From Punica granatum (Eukaryota; Streptophyta; Magnoliopsida; Myrtales; Lythraceae): 64,000 bases of DNA. Position 1 is the stretch's first letter. Each line of letters starts with the position of its first letter. The stretch lies in NCBI RefSeq assembly GCF_007655135.1, contig NC_045131.1:13190001-13254000 (forward strand). Direction: 5' to 3'. The position numbers and the translations under genes are program-made. The notes under the pieces were generated by a model. It worked only from the letters and a program-made list of their open reading frames with translations. It was not told where the DNA came from and did no database searches. This document shows positions 11,004 to 22,435 of the stretch, one piece after another.

Positions 11004-13059
11004 ATGGCAGCAAGGGACCAGGTCGTAATAAAAGTGAGTAATAGCGAAATTCTATTATTATTTTTTCTTTCTTTATAGATTTCGTTAATTCTAGTATTAC
11101 ACTATAAATCATAAATTTTATGTTATTCTCAATCTCATATAATTTTTTATATAGTAGGGGTTACCAGCAGACCTACCGCCTTCAAAGACTTGGCGTGATC
11201 ATGGTATACTTAGCAGAGTTAGGGACCAAAAAGACTCGGGTGAGTATCATTAATCTTCTAAGACAGTACAAAAGTTAAACGTTAATTATTGTTTTTTTTT
11301 TCTTTTATGGATAAAATTTTAGCAGTCAACTTATCAACTTAATTATAATAGATTTATGGCTTATAATATGGTCGAATTTCAATTGATTGTAGTTATTTGT
11401 TGGGCTTGCGCCACGGTTGGGTTGCTGGAAGCGGAGTATCGACGAAAATATCCCAATACAGATATTGTTTTATCCGTACAAGAGTTGGTTAACTGTACCA
11501 TCTCCAAGGAGGAAGTTGCTCGGAAGCTTGCTGCGAAACCGAGACAAATTACGGTCGACCAATATGATTGTTATACTTGTGGACACAGCAAATCTCTAAA
11601 GTTCGTAAAGAACAATGGTCTTGTGTTAGAGCAGGAATGCAGGTGGAGGGGAAAACGCAAGAATTTTAGACCTAAGAAGGAGGTAATTTCCCCTATACTA
11701 AATTTAAGATATTGGTTGATTTTCCAATTTATTTGTTTTAACTTTTTATAATATTTATAATATTTATACTCTTTTATTTATATAGAGATGGAATGGTGTC
11801 AAAATCATTGATTATAAGCGGGTTGACGATAAAATGAGTGAGGAAGAGAATGAGGAGGCCTTGCTCAAGGCGCTCCAAGATGGTCCAGTGATAGCAGGAG
11901 TTGCGTACGATCCAATCATGGATGAAGAACTCAGAACGGTACTATGCTAATACTTGCATGTTTAAATGTTTTATGAACATAGATGTTGATCATGGACTTA
12001 AACCGGTAATATGTATTGATCATGTATTGCTTTTGCTATTTCTGCAATGTATCTATCCTGTTTTCGGTTTGTTTTGGGTTTGTAATGTCACGAATGTCGG
12101 TTCAACGAGCTTATATATGTGCTGCTAATTGCTGCTGAGGATGATGTGTTCCAGCTGATTATATGGTAGTTGCTTCTTGTCTAATTGTCCTAGCCAAAAG
12201 AAGTGTTTTGCTCGGTCTTCTAAAAATGAGTTCTTAGGTGTGTGCTATTTGTTAATGGTGTTTTAAGTGTTAATAGTACGGTTTAGCATAGAATTGGTGA
12301 TCTGGTTTCGCTGTAATTGATTGAAGCATAGTATTTTATAGGACATTGGTTGCTGTATGGTTTTTGTAACTTCGAGATTACCTTCTTGTTCAATATGCCT
12401 TAATGACTTGAGAATGTCCATATCAGTGGTGTGTAAGTCATACTGTTTATATCTTTTGGATGTCTTCAAGGAACAATTCTTGCTTATCGATCCTCTTGCT
12501 ATTTGCTTATCTTTGCTTTATGGTCAAGTTGGCTGACCTAGATGCTTTTACACCTTGCTCAATTTTTTTCCCCTAATTTTTCAAAATTTCAGCAAGCATG
12601 TTTATGTAGTTGAAAGCGTAGTTGGGCTGCACCATAGCTACTACACTTTAAACCTTGAGTTTCCGCCATGTCAGTGCTTTCCTTTGTAATGATGTCCAAT
12701 GTGTTTGGCCCCTAGGACTTTGCTTTTGCTATTTCCGCCAAGTATTGGTCATGGATGTTGTTTTCTAATTTATACATAACTTTTACGTGCAGGGCATTTG
12801 GGATGGCACGGAGATATATGTAGATCCTGAGCACGGTCCCAGCTACCATTCCATCGTTCTTGTAGGATATGGTACAGATCTAGAAGGAAAGAACTACTTT
12901 GAGTTCCAGAACTCACGGGGCAAGCGATTTGGGGACAGTGGTTTCGGGAAAGTTCTACGCTACTCAAGCGTGGAAACACCTCTGGGGTTTCCACTAGTAA
13001 AATGGGCATATCGCCCACCCGATATCATTCGAGTTCACGAGGGGGAGCCAGACCTCTGA
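11004..13059 (+). CDS. Papain-like (C1A) cysteine protease-like protein, no propeptide
   Basis: Five exons join in frame: 11004-11033, 11158-11239, 11393-11682, 11786-11938 and 12793-13059 (273 residues); every intron is GT-AG. The papain signature runs in order: L-P-P-S-K-T-W-R near residue 16, the oxyanion Gln34 in V-R-D-Q, catalytic Cys40 in I-C-W-A, Q-E-L-V-N-C near 70, His204 in Y-H-S-I-V-L-V-G-Y-G and Asn225 in Q-N-S-R-G. The Gln-Cys spacing equals papain's. Oddities are the lack of a signal peptide and I29 propeptide, loss of the usual Cys three residues before the active Cys, and Arg227 where papains have Trp. It may be a cytosolic, weakly active or inactive protease-fold protein. The start lies 6 bp after a possible leader-intron acceptor. 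The 13-copy array downstream derives from a paralogue. Confidence 0.82.
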
Positions 13060-13330
13060 GTCTGAAATGCTGAGACTTCGAGACTAGAGCAACATTGAAT
13101 CATGATTAGTTGCACTAATTAATCCAATGTAGTAGCTTAAACATCTCTGACGTGTAGTTTATTTTTGAATTTAGACTTAGAATCTTTCGTCGAGTTTTGT
13201 TGTAATCACAATATATTTCATAATTTAATAAATTTGTATGCTAAGTAAGCTCATCAAAATCATTCCAATATAAGAAGTTTTTGTTTGGATTACATTAAAA
13301 TAACATTGAATATAAATGATACTTGAATTT

Positions 13331-13514
13331 TTTTTTTCAGTGTGAACCATCGTATCCGGAAGTTCAATTGGGCCCCGATAATCCAATCGAGCTGGCTCGC
13401 CTCACTAAGTGGTAAAGGTTTATCAGTTTAAATTTACTGCATTTATAAGGACTTAAACTTGAGACTTTGCTTAAGTGGAACAAGCGTCAAACCGCTTGAA
13501 CCAACCCATGTTAG
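13331..13514 (-). mobile_element. tRNA-derived SINE with 18-bp target duplication
   Basis: The insertion is flanked by exact copies of taaatgatacttgaattt at 13313-13330 and 13515-13532. On the minus strand it begins near an A-box (tggttcaagcgg), has a B-box-like gtttaagtcc about 45 bases later, and ends in an A tract, seen as T from about 13,329. The body of about 184 bp, the split promoter, the A tail and the long target duplication together define a SINE. Related degenerate copies lie at 3.7 and 55.1 kb. Confidence 0.8.
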
Positions 13515-13532
13515 TAAATGATACTTGAATTT

Positions 13533-15250
13533 TAAAAATTTTAAAATAAAATTTTCAAAACATCAAGGGCTTGGCGGAATCATTCCACTGGCAGGACGCT
13601 AGAGGCTCCCATTTGGTTATTTGTAAGTCATAGACTGATGGCTTCTATCAAATGAACGGCTGTGTGGGGGTCCCAAACTGCAACAAAAAGAGCTATGGTG
13701 ACGAGTTATTGGTGTCGTCAGCTTTTGATGACGCAAAAGGTGACACAACGGTATGCGTTGCCACTGATGGGCTTGTGCTAATTCTTTCAAACTCCCACTC
13801 TCTTAGTGTTTCTTTCAATCACTCAAACACATGTCTGCAACACAAAGAATCTGCAGTTCAAAACATGAATAGAGGGAGAGAAGAACAAAGGATGAAACTG
13901 AGAGAGAAAAAAGAAGAACTTCATTAACTGTCACCACACAATACATCATTGACCCTTTCCTACATATATAAACACAAAACAACTGCTAAGTAACTGCTCC
14001 TGCACACGTCTAACAATCCTTAAATAGCTACAAAGTCCCTATAAGCAGGGTTACTGCAACTTAAGGACCTAACTGCAAATTAATAAAACTGCTTAGTAAA
14101 CAGAGAAACTACAGACGTTTAATAAAGATAGAGCAGCTCTGAGACAACATCCAACAGCTTGTCTATCGATCAACAATGCCTAAACTCTGGTCACCAAAGA
14201 ACGATCTGCAGTGACGAGGGTATATTCGTCAGCAAAGGTCTAGTCAAATGCGACACCATACACATATCACCATAGATTGACATAGGTGACAGTCATCGTC
14301 TCCAAAGGTACCATCAATGGCGATACTATATATGCGTCATTATGTGCGCCTTTAACTTTTTTATTTTAAAAAAATTTCGAAAATAAATATATATTATTTG
14401 CAGCCGAACCTGCCTCCCCAGGCCCCAATCCTAGGCTGGGCGCACTGTGCACCCACGTAACAATTCTTCTCATTTGCACACACGGAGATTTGAGCCGGCG
14501 TCTGGATGAGCATTCCCTTCCGACCACCAATCTATATGTGTTGTTCTTGTCATCCAATCTGTATGTGTTATTCTTGTCATCCTCGTCCAATTACTTGTCT
14601 TTATCCGTAAACTGATTGTCCTTGATAGTATAAACACTTGGACCAATGTAAGCTGTCAACAGCAGAAGACATTGCCAAAGTAGGGTCCCGGATATTTTGG
14701 TCCATTGTCATCTGCAGAAGGGGCAACTTGCAAAGAATTCAGACGAACAGATTCATCTAGTTATTCAAAAAATTAAGGGTGGGATGCACAAACCCTTACC
14801 TTTTCTATAGAAAAAAATGTGACATGCTCGAACACAATGAGCTATAGTAAGGCAGAACAATCTACCGAAAAGAATGTAAACTGAGGAAAACTAAGTTAAT
14901 AACTAATAATAAAAAGTCTTCAAATAACAATCCTTTATTGTCCAATCAGTAGAGTCAGTACAAGACCCTGAATTGGTTGGAGCAAAAGCAAACACCAAAA
15001 CACGAAGAAGCAATGGTCCAACACAAAACCAGTGGATAAGCTGTCAGAGCAGTTTTTTTTTTTTGGTTACATGTCAGAATAGTAATATGCCTAACCGCGC
15101 AACGCGGTGGAATTATTTCTTTAGTGGGAAGCAAAGGGGAAGTGATCACACTGCAATTCGAGAAAATATAAGGCAAAAGAAAAAATAAATAAATAACAAG
15201 ACAAGCTAATAGCGGACACAACATTTCAGAGCCCTACATGAATAGGCAGA
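13533..15250. other. Intergenic, no supported gene
   Basis: The open frames here are short and lack domains. A roughly 27-bp imperfect tandem pair lies at 14,531-14,582. The tract at 14,400-14,520 (cctgcctccccaggcc) has a dispersed-repeat look but is not classified. No RNA genes seen. Confidence 0.45.
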
Positions 15251-16057
15251 GAGAGATTTACCTCTATCCATGGCATTTGAAATATCAAGAGACTTAACAA
15301 GGTTTACAAGATCGAAGTTCCTGGAGACACACATAGGGAATAATTAGATATTGGATGATGATTTGGATATGAATATGTAATAATTGGTAAGGCAAGCAAT
15401 TTAAAACGGTTAGAAGGACTGTTTCCCCTCTGCATGCGTCATCCATTTCAAAGGACTATGAAAGACTGATGAGGACCAGATTCCTAGCCACCCCCTTCAA
15501 GGAAAAATGCTATTAGTAATGATACAAGCACAAAAAGGAAAAGTCGGGTTATGAGGACAAGTTTTCGAGCATGCCCTAATTCCATTTCATTAAGGAAAGC
15601 GGTAAGCTATTGGTATGACCTCTTCCAAGTCGAACAACGGAGAAACACTAAATTATAAGCACATATAAATATCAAATTAATACCTATACAACATAAAATA
15701 GGAGGAGAAGGAACAACATGACTGTGTAATTAGAGAAACAGCTAATCCAAGACACATTGGGCTATCGGGCACCCACAAAGCAGAGTCAGAACAGATTGGT
15801 GGCAAGTTGTAGACAATCCAAAATTGTTTGAAGAACTTTCTCGGCAGTGAATATATTGACCTTGGGTCATAATTGGTCCAGCATGCAAAAGCATGAATAG
15901 CATCCATTATAGAAAGACCCGTTGAGAAACGAGATTGGGCAAGGTTCATGGCCTTATCTCATCCAAACTGAACACAAAGGTGTCACAGGAGCGAAACAGT
16001 ATGTGTGTATGTGTGTATCTATATATATACATATATATATATATATGTATGTATATA

Positions 16058-16230
16058 TGTTGGAGAAAAATTGGGGAGTGTGAGAGGACAAAATGTCACA
16101 CACCGGTTGAAAGGAAAATATGAAAAAAGTTTATAAAAGACAAAGGCCCAGTAACCCATAGGTTTAAGCTTTTGAATTGCATATGGGCTCAAGTCTGAAT
16201 TAGGTCCATTTTATTTAAAAATTATCTAAC
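16058..16230 (+). repeat. TRIM left LTR
   Basis: Begins tgttggagaaaaatt and ends ttatctaac; the primer-binding site starts at the next base (16231). It differs from the right LTR at scattered sites, so the insertion is not very recent. Confidence 0.85.
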
Positions 16231-16490
16231 TGGTATCAGAGCCCATGGTTATAATCCTGGGTGTGTAGGGCGGCTTCGTGCCATGAGGTGCGCATAACGT
16301 GCATGTATGCGGGGGTCCGTGTGACATGTAGGCTCGAGTGTAAGCGTAACGTGTGCCTCGAGCAGGCACCCATTGTGTCCGATGTCGGGACATCGAAGTG
16401 AGGGCGGGTGTGATTAAGTCGTGTGGTCCCGTCGATTGATTTAGGTCATGTGGAATGTGTAAGACGACACGATACCACGTGAGGGCGGGA

Positions 16491-16664
16491 TGTTGGAGAA
16501 AAATTAGGCAGTGTGAGAGGACAAAATGTCCCACACCGGTTGAAAGGAAAATATGAGAAAAGTTTATAAAAGATAAAGGCCCAGTAACCTATAGACTTAA
16601 GATTTTGGATTGCATATGAGCTCAAGTCTGAATTAGGTATATTTTATTTAAAAATTTATCTAAC
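16491..16664 (+). repeat. TRIM right LTR
   Basis: Same ends as the left LTR, with one extra T near the 3' end and scattered substitutions. Confidence 0.85.
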
Positions 16665-17344
16665 TATATATCTGCCACTATTATTTGAATATATGTTTAA
16701 GAAAAAGGAAAAAGGGACAGCAAGAATGAAAATTTTGAAGCAATAACTAATCTAGGAATAAAGGGGAAGATGGCACAAGCAGCAACCGATTAATTTATAT
16801 GCAAAATTCAACAAACAACTGCAGTGTCAACAAATAATGGGAAGAATGAAAACAAATAAACCCATACAACTTAGGAAGCATAACAAAGTATAGAGATCAT
16901 GATGTATAAAGGCTCATTATAGAATGGAATAAAAATTTAGTAATGGGATGGGAGGCTACCAAAGAAAAAAAATCAAAATAATACCCAGCGAGTTGTCGAT
17001 CTGGCAAGCTTTTGAAACAAAATGCGCTCTTTATCCATGAGTTGTTCATGTAAAAACAACGGTTAACAGCATTAGTCGATCTGGCAAACTTTGTGTGCAA
17101 GGGACTTGTCATTATAAGACCCACACATATACAATGGAATATACCGGAGGTAACCATCAGCAAAAATGATGCACTTTGAGCAAAATAGATTGGAGGTAAC
17201 ATCTGACCAAGTTTGGAGAGGAGCAATATTCTGGCCCTGAGCAGCTTGGAGACGACACGATGAAACAGAAACGAGAAGATTGAGAACAAATAGTAGATAG
17301 ATTACAAGGAATGTGAAGATTATAAGTAAAAATTTAACTGTGGA

Positions 17345-18135
17345 ATCATTTTACATAAGTTAAAGGTCGAAAAGTAAGTTTGTTCTTTTTGGTAAAAATA
17401 TTGGATTATGGAGAATGTTGGTGATAATATAATATACAATTTATTTTTATAGTGATAAGATGTGAGACCCACAGTAGTAATCCGAGAATACCAAATATTT
17501 TGACAGTAAAAATTTTTCCAACCACACCCATAAAATCTTAATCAAGAAAAATGACTAAGGGGAATCACTTTACGTCTAAATGACGTAAAATAGGTCGTAA
17601 TCTTTGGATTATCCCGGGAAAATCCGAAGATTACATCTGACCAAACGGCCCCTTACTGTTTGTTAATATATGCATGGTTAGAGGATGGCGTGCAATCTCA
17701 ATTACAAGACCTATTAAATTAAATAAAAATGAAAAGCTAATTGAAGGGAATAGAAAGTTCCATTAAAAAGAAAATGGAACGGAGAACTTGATTTTTGTGT
17801 TTGTCTGAAGGTGTGTACTACTGCACCTTAACCGGCTCCTTTCTCTCGTTGTAGTTAGTTTATAGTTGGGAGAGGGACCCTTGGTCGTGGGGAAGTGAAT
17901 ATAATGAGGTATTAGTATGAAGCAAAATTTTTTTTTCTTTTGCTTGAAGGGTAATATCACAAAACAAAAAGTCAGAATAACAAGAGTTACAAGGCCAGAT
18001 TCATCCACTGTCCCTGAATAGAACAAAAGAGGGAAGACAGGAGATGACAACGGGCCCAGTGCGATTACAATATGCTACCCAGGAAGCTAAGGTTATGGGG
18101 AAGTTTTCTGATCTAGGAACATAGATAACATCCAA
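17345..18135. other. Intergenic with a MITE-like end
   Basis: No gene supported. Near 17,630-17,652 ctgaccaaacggcccctta looks like the right end of a MITE-type element, but its left end was not found. Bases 17,665-17,705 (atatgcatggttagaggatgg onward) recur near 59,889-59,930. Confidence 0.4.
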
Positions 18136-18139
18136 AAAA

Positions 18140-18470
18140 AAAAAGTGAGAGACAAATATTTAAGGTAGCCTCCACAATCTGTGCAATCGCAGGAGAGGAA
18201 TCAGCAATTTTTTTTTCCTTTTCAGGTAAGCAGAAATCAGCATATTTTAATGCCTCAACAACGCCCATAGAATCCCCAGAAAGAAGCACCGCACTGAGCC
18301 CGAGGTCTCGAGCACATTTGGCTGCAAGGAGGGCGGCCAATGCTTCCCCTCGGAGAGGGTCTTGGGTGAGAATCTTGAATGTCCATGCATGTGGGAGAGA
18401 TCCAAGCTTGTTGGTACATGCTATTCCGATCCAAGCACAGTTCTTTCTAATTGCAACACCAAAAGAGATC
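18140..18470 (-). pseudogene. RNase H-like (RVT_3) fragment
   Basis: On the minus strand one frame stays open from about 18,469 down to 18,113. It has the layout of the plant RVT_3 RNase H-like domain: a strand containing F-G-V-A-I-R, then G-E-A-L-A-A-L-L-A-A-K-C-A, then L-S-A-V-L-L-S-G-D-S-M-G-V-V-E-A-L. A stop precedes it at 18,470, next to an acceptor-like ctctctag. The first catalytic strand and C-terminus are missing. It could be a LINE fragment or the last exon of a decayed gene. The papain-like array begins right beside it. Confidence 0.6.
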
Positions 18471-18509
18471 TAGAGAGATGATTTTTTGATTGGCGCTGCA
18501 CCGGTCCGG

Positions 18510-18906
18510 TTCTGATAACAATGACCGTAAGATGGTCCATTGGTAGCTGCAATTACATTTGACCAGATAATTGCTTGTTTGAAAAAAGGTAGCAATCTAA
18601 CATCTGCATGTATGTTTTTGATCAAATGAAATTTTTGGAAATATAGATGATGTTTTTTCATTTATACTTAATTTTTGCAAACAGGACGGGATATGGGATG
18701 GTATATTAATAGATGAAGATCCAATTTGTGGTTATTGTTACTATTGTGTCATTCTTACCGGGTATGGTACGGATGAAAAAGGACGTAATTACTTCGAGTT
18801 TTAGAGCACTTCGGGCCCCGCATGGGGGGATGGCAGGTTCGGGAAAGTTTTATGCTACTCAAATATGGGAAATGCTTCGGAGTTTAACATTTTGTTTTAT
18901 GTTGCA
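18510..18906 (+). pseudogene. Papain-like array, 5'-truncated copy 0
   Basis: It holds only the end of exon 4 (to about 18,588, donor gtagc), the last intron and exon 5 (from 18,685). Exon 5 encodes the W-D-G and G-Y-G-T-D-E landmarks, but the catalytic His codon is Tyr and an in-frame TAG follows F-E-F. It marks the left edge of the array. Confidence 0.75.
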
Positions 18907-20397
18907 GGGGTTACCACGAGGTCTACCACCCACAAAGAGTTGGCGTCCTGTCTCGTCAAAGCCAAGGATCAAGAAAATACGAGTTAGTGTATCTTCTAAG
19001 AAATAATAATACATGACATTTATGATTCATAGAGATACTTAACATCTATAATGAATAGAGATACTAAGGAAATAGTCAAGGAACTTATAAAAAAAAAGGA
19101 AATAGTCAAGGATAACAATCAATGACAATCTTTCTCGTATAATTGTTATATTTTAGACATGCACATATGCACATTAATTAATTTGTTTCATTTATTTCTT
19201 TATTTCTTTATTTCACAGATTTATGTGTATAATTATATAATATAATATAGGTTATTCTAACCTATGTCCTATGCGATAAGAACCAATAAATACAGTAAAT
19301 TTTCTAAAATTACAACTTTGTTTAGCAAATTTTTAATATTCAGATACAAACATTCATTTCATTTTCAAATTGGTGCACACATTCATGGTAAGTATGAGTT
19401 GTTATCTTATGTCCTTAGAGCATAGGTTAGAAAAATCCATATAATATGGTTAATTCAAGTAAGGATTTTCACATCTAATTCCAATGATTTATGGTTTTAA
19501 TAGTTCTTTGTTTGACAAATGCTACGACTAGTTCGCTTGAAGTGGAGTATAAAAGAAAATATCGTGGTGAAGAAATTAAACTATTAGTACAAGAACTAGG
19601 AAATTGTACTCTTTCTGAGGAGGATTATCGTGCTATGATTGCTCAAAACCAAATCTTAGTAGATCGTTTTGGGTTTCATATATGTAGGCTAGCTAGAGAA
19701 CTGGGCTATGTAAAAATGAATGGTCTTCAATCGGAGGAAGATTTTACATGGACAAGATAGCGCAACACTTATACACCAAAGAGAAAGGTAGCTCCTAAAC
19801 TTACTTTATATTGATATTAAATTCAATTTATTCATTTTAAGTATTCTATGATTTATATTTTATATTTATTCGTGTAGAGGTGGTATGATGTCTATATTCT
19901 TGGTTATAAGCGAGTTGGCAAATCAAAGAGTCATTGAGATAAACATCAATGATGTAACAGAATAAGAGGATTGCCTCCAAGCTATTCAAGGATTTAATGA
20001 AGAAACCTTGCTAAAGGCACTACAAGATGGTCTTTTGGTAGCTGCAATTGCATTTGACAACATAATTGCTTGTTTGAAAAAGGTAGCATTCTAACATCAT
20101 GTATGCGTTTGATCAAATGAAATTTTTGGAAATATAGATGACGTTTTTTAATTTATCCATAATTTTTACAAACAAGACGAGAGATGGGATTGTTCATTAA
20201 TAGATGAAGATCCCATTTACGGTTATCGTTACCATCATGTCATTCTTACCGGGTATGGCACGGATGAAGAAGGATGTAATAACTTCGAGTTTCACAACAC
20301 TTGGGGCCCCACATGGGAGGATAGCGGGTTTGGAAAAGTTTTATGCTACTTAAGTGTGAGAAATGCTCTGCAGTTTAACATATTATTTTATGTTGCA
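18907..20397 (+). pseudogene. Papain-like array copy 1 (longest copy)
   Basis: It has exon 2 (from 18,907, after ttgcag; frameshifted after the S-W-R motif), exon 3 (19,504-19,785), exon 4 (19,878-20,082) and exon 5 (from 20,176). The active-site Cys is kept (V-L-C-L) but the neighbouring Trp is Leu. Exon 5 keeps the His (Y-H-H-V) and the catalytic Asn (H-N-T-W-G). Stops in exon 3 (near 19,758) and exon 4 (near 19,963) kill it. Exon 1 is absent; exon 5 of the previous copy stands there instead. It is the closest copy to the intact gene in structure. Confidence 0.8.
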
Positions 20398-21726
20398 GGG
20401 GTTACCACGAGATCTACCACTCTCAAATAGTTGGCATCTTGTACTTGTCAAAGCCAATGATCAAGAAAGTACCAGTTAGAATATCTTCTAAGAATAATAA
20501 TACATGACATTTATAGTTCATAGAGAAACTCAACTTCTATAATGAATAGAGATACTAAGGAAATAGTCGAGGTTAACAATCAATGACAATCTTCCTCGTA
20601 TAGTTGTTATATTTTAGTCATTCACATATGCACATTAATTAATTTGTTTCATTTATATCTTCCTTTCACAGATTTATGTGTATAATTATATAGTATAATA
20701 TGGGTTCTTCTAACCTATGTACTATGCCATAATAACCAATAAATAAAGTAAATTTTCTAAAATTACAACTTTGTTTAGCAAATTTTTACCATTCAAATAC
20801 AAACATTTATTTCATTCTCAAATTGGTAAACACATTCATGGTAAGTATGAGTTGTTATCCTATGCCCTTATAGCATAGGTTAGAAAAATCCATATAATAT
20901 GGTCAATTCAAGTAAGGATTTCCATATCTAATTCCCATGATTTATGGTTTTAATAGTTCTTTGTTGGACAAACGCTACAACTGGTTTACTTGAAATGATT
21001 GCTCAAAACCAGATCTCAGTAGATCGTTTTGGGTTTCAAACATGTGGGCTAGCTAAAGCACTGGGCTATGTAAAAAGGAATGGTCTTTAATCGGAGGAAG
21101 ATTGTCCGTGGACAGGACAATCCAACCCTAGTACGCCAAAGGGAGAGGTAGTTCCTAAACTTGATATTTAATTCAATTTATTCATTTTAAGTTTTTTATG
21201 ATTTATAATTTTATATTTATTCGTGTGGAGGTGGAATGGTGTCTATATCCTTAGCTATAAGCGGGTTGACAAATCGGAGAGTTATTGCTAAAACATCAAC
21301 GATGCAAAAGAAAAAGAGGATTGCCTCCAAGCTATTAGAGAATTTAATGAAGAAACCTTGCTAAAGGCACTACAAGATGGTCCTTTGGTAACTGTAATTG
21401 CATTTGACCAAAAAATTGCTTATTTGAAAAATGTAGCATTCTAAATCTACATGTATGTGTTTGATCAAATGAAATTTTTGGAAATATAGATGATGTTTTT
21501 AATTTATCCTTAATTTTTGCAAACGGAACAAGATAAATGATGGTACATTAATATAAGAAAATCCAATTTGTGGTTATCGTTACCATTATGTCATTCTTAC
21601 TGGGTATGGCACAAATGAAGAATGACGTAATTACTTCGAGTTTCAGAGCACTTGGGACCAGACATGGGGGGATGGCAAGTTCGGGAAAGCTTTTACGCTA
21701 CTCAAGCGTGGGAAATACTTTGTGTT
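20398..21726 (+). pseudogene. Papain-like array copy 2
   Basis: Exon 2 starts at 20,399. Exon 3 starts near 20,957 and keeps C-W of the active site, but about 80 bp are deleted, so the first 13 residues join directly to M-I-A-Q-N-Q. Exon 4 starts near 21,230 and exon 5 near 21,527. Asn of the triad is Ser in exon 5 (AGC), as in nearly all later copies. A stop follows the R-N-G-L segment of exon 3. Confidence 0.8.
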
Positions 21727-22435
21727 ATGATTGCTCAAAATCAGGGCTAGCTACAACACTAGGCTATGTAAAACGAAATGGTCTTCAATCGGAGGAAGAT
21801 TGTCCATGGACAGAACAACGCAACCCTTGTACGCCAAAGAGAGACAGTTCCTTAATTTACTTTCATTATATTGATATTGAATTCAATTTATTCATTTTGA
21901 GTTTTCTATTATTTATATTTTTATATTTATTCGTGTAGAGGTGGAATGCTATCTTTATCCTTGGCTATATGTGTGTTGGCAAATCGGAGAATTATTGCGA
22001 TAACATCAATGATGCAAAAGAAAAAGAGGATTGCCTCTAAATTATTCGGGAATTTAATGATGAAAGTATGTTAAATGCACTACAAGATGCTCCTATGGGA
22101 GCTGCAATTACATTTGACCAAAGAATTGCTTGTTTGAAAAGATAGGATTCTAACATCCACATGTATGGGTTTGCTGAAATGAAATTTTTGGAAATATAGA
22201 TGATTTTTTAAAATTTATCCTTAATTTTTGCAAACAAGACGAAATATGGGATGATACATTAATAGATGAGGATTCCATTTAAGGTTATCGTTATCATTGT
22301 GCCATTCTTACCGAGTATGAAACGGATGAAAAAGGACGTAATTACTTCGAGTTTCAGAGCACTTGAGGCCCCACAAGGGGGATGTAGGGTTCGAGAAAGT
22401 TTTACGCTACTGAAGCATGAGAAATGCTTTGTGCT
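21727..22435 (+). pseudogene. Papain-like array unit 3 (fused type)
   Basis: First copy of the fused form: exon 5 of the previous copy runs straight into the middle of exon 3 (atgattgctcaaaa) with no exon 1, exon 2 or active-site Cys. A small deletion removes the V-D-R-F-G-F-H-T-C part. Exon 4 begins near 21,941 and has a stop after D-C-L. Confidence 0.78.

Larger units (their letters stand above)
16058..16664 (+). mobile_element. TRIM retrotransposon (complete)
   Basis: Two near-identical terminal repeats of about 173 bp (16058-16230 and 16491-16664) flank a 260-bp interior. Directly after the left repeat comes tggtatcagagc, the primer-binding site complementary to plant initiator Met-tRNA. 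Directly before the right repeat is a purine tract (gagggcggga, 16481-16490). There is no room for gag or pol, so it is a terminal-repeat retrotransposon in miniature. Flanks read atata and tatat, compatible with a 5-bp duplication but uninformative in this TA-rich site. No 5S-like segment was seen, so it is not Cassandra. Confidence 0.85.
15258..17340 (-). pseudogene. Exon-like pieces of an unidentified minus-strand gene, holding a TRIM
   Basis: Minus-strand segments look like exons. At 17,338-17,090 there is a long hydrophobic stretch like a signal peptide, then a Cys-containing domain that ends in a stop or needs splicing. At 15,949-15,670 an open frame of about 80 residues reaches a donor-like site. 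At 15,317-15,262 a short exon is bounded by tctccag and a gtaaat donor. No initiator Met is in frame before the hydrophobic segment. A 13-base word (ttgccagatcgac on the minus strand) occurs twice near 17.0-17.1 kb. The TRIM at 16.06-16.66 kb lies between the pieces. The family was not recognised; it could be a decayed secreted-protein gene. Confidence 0.3.

Noticed and set aside
16058..16664. Cassandra-type TRIM
   Set aside because: The LTRs contain no 5S rRNA-like segment.
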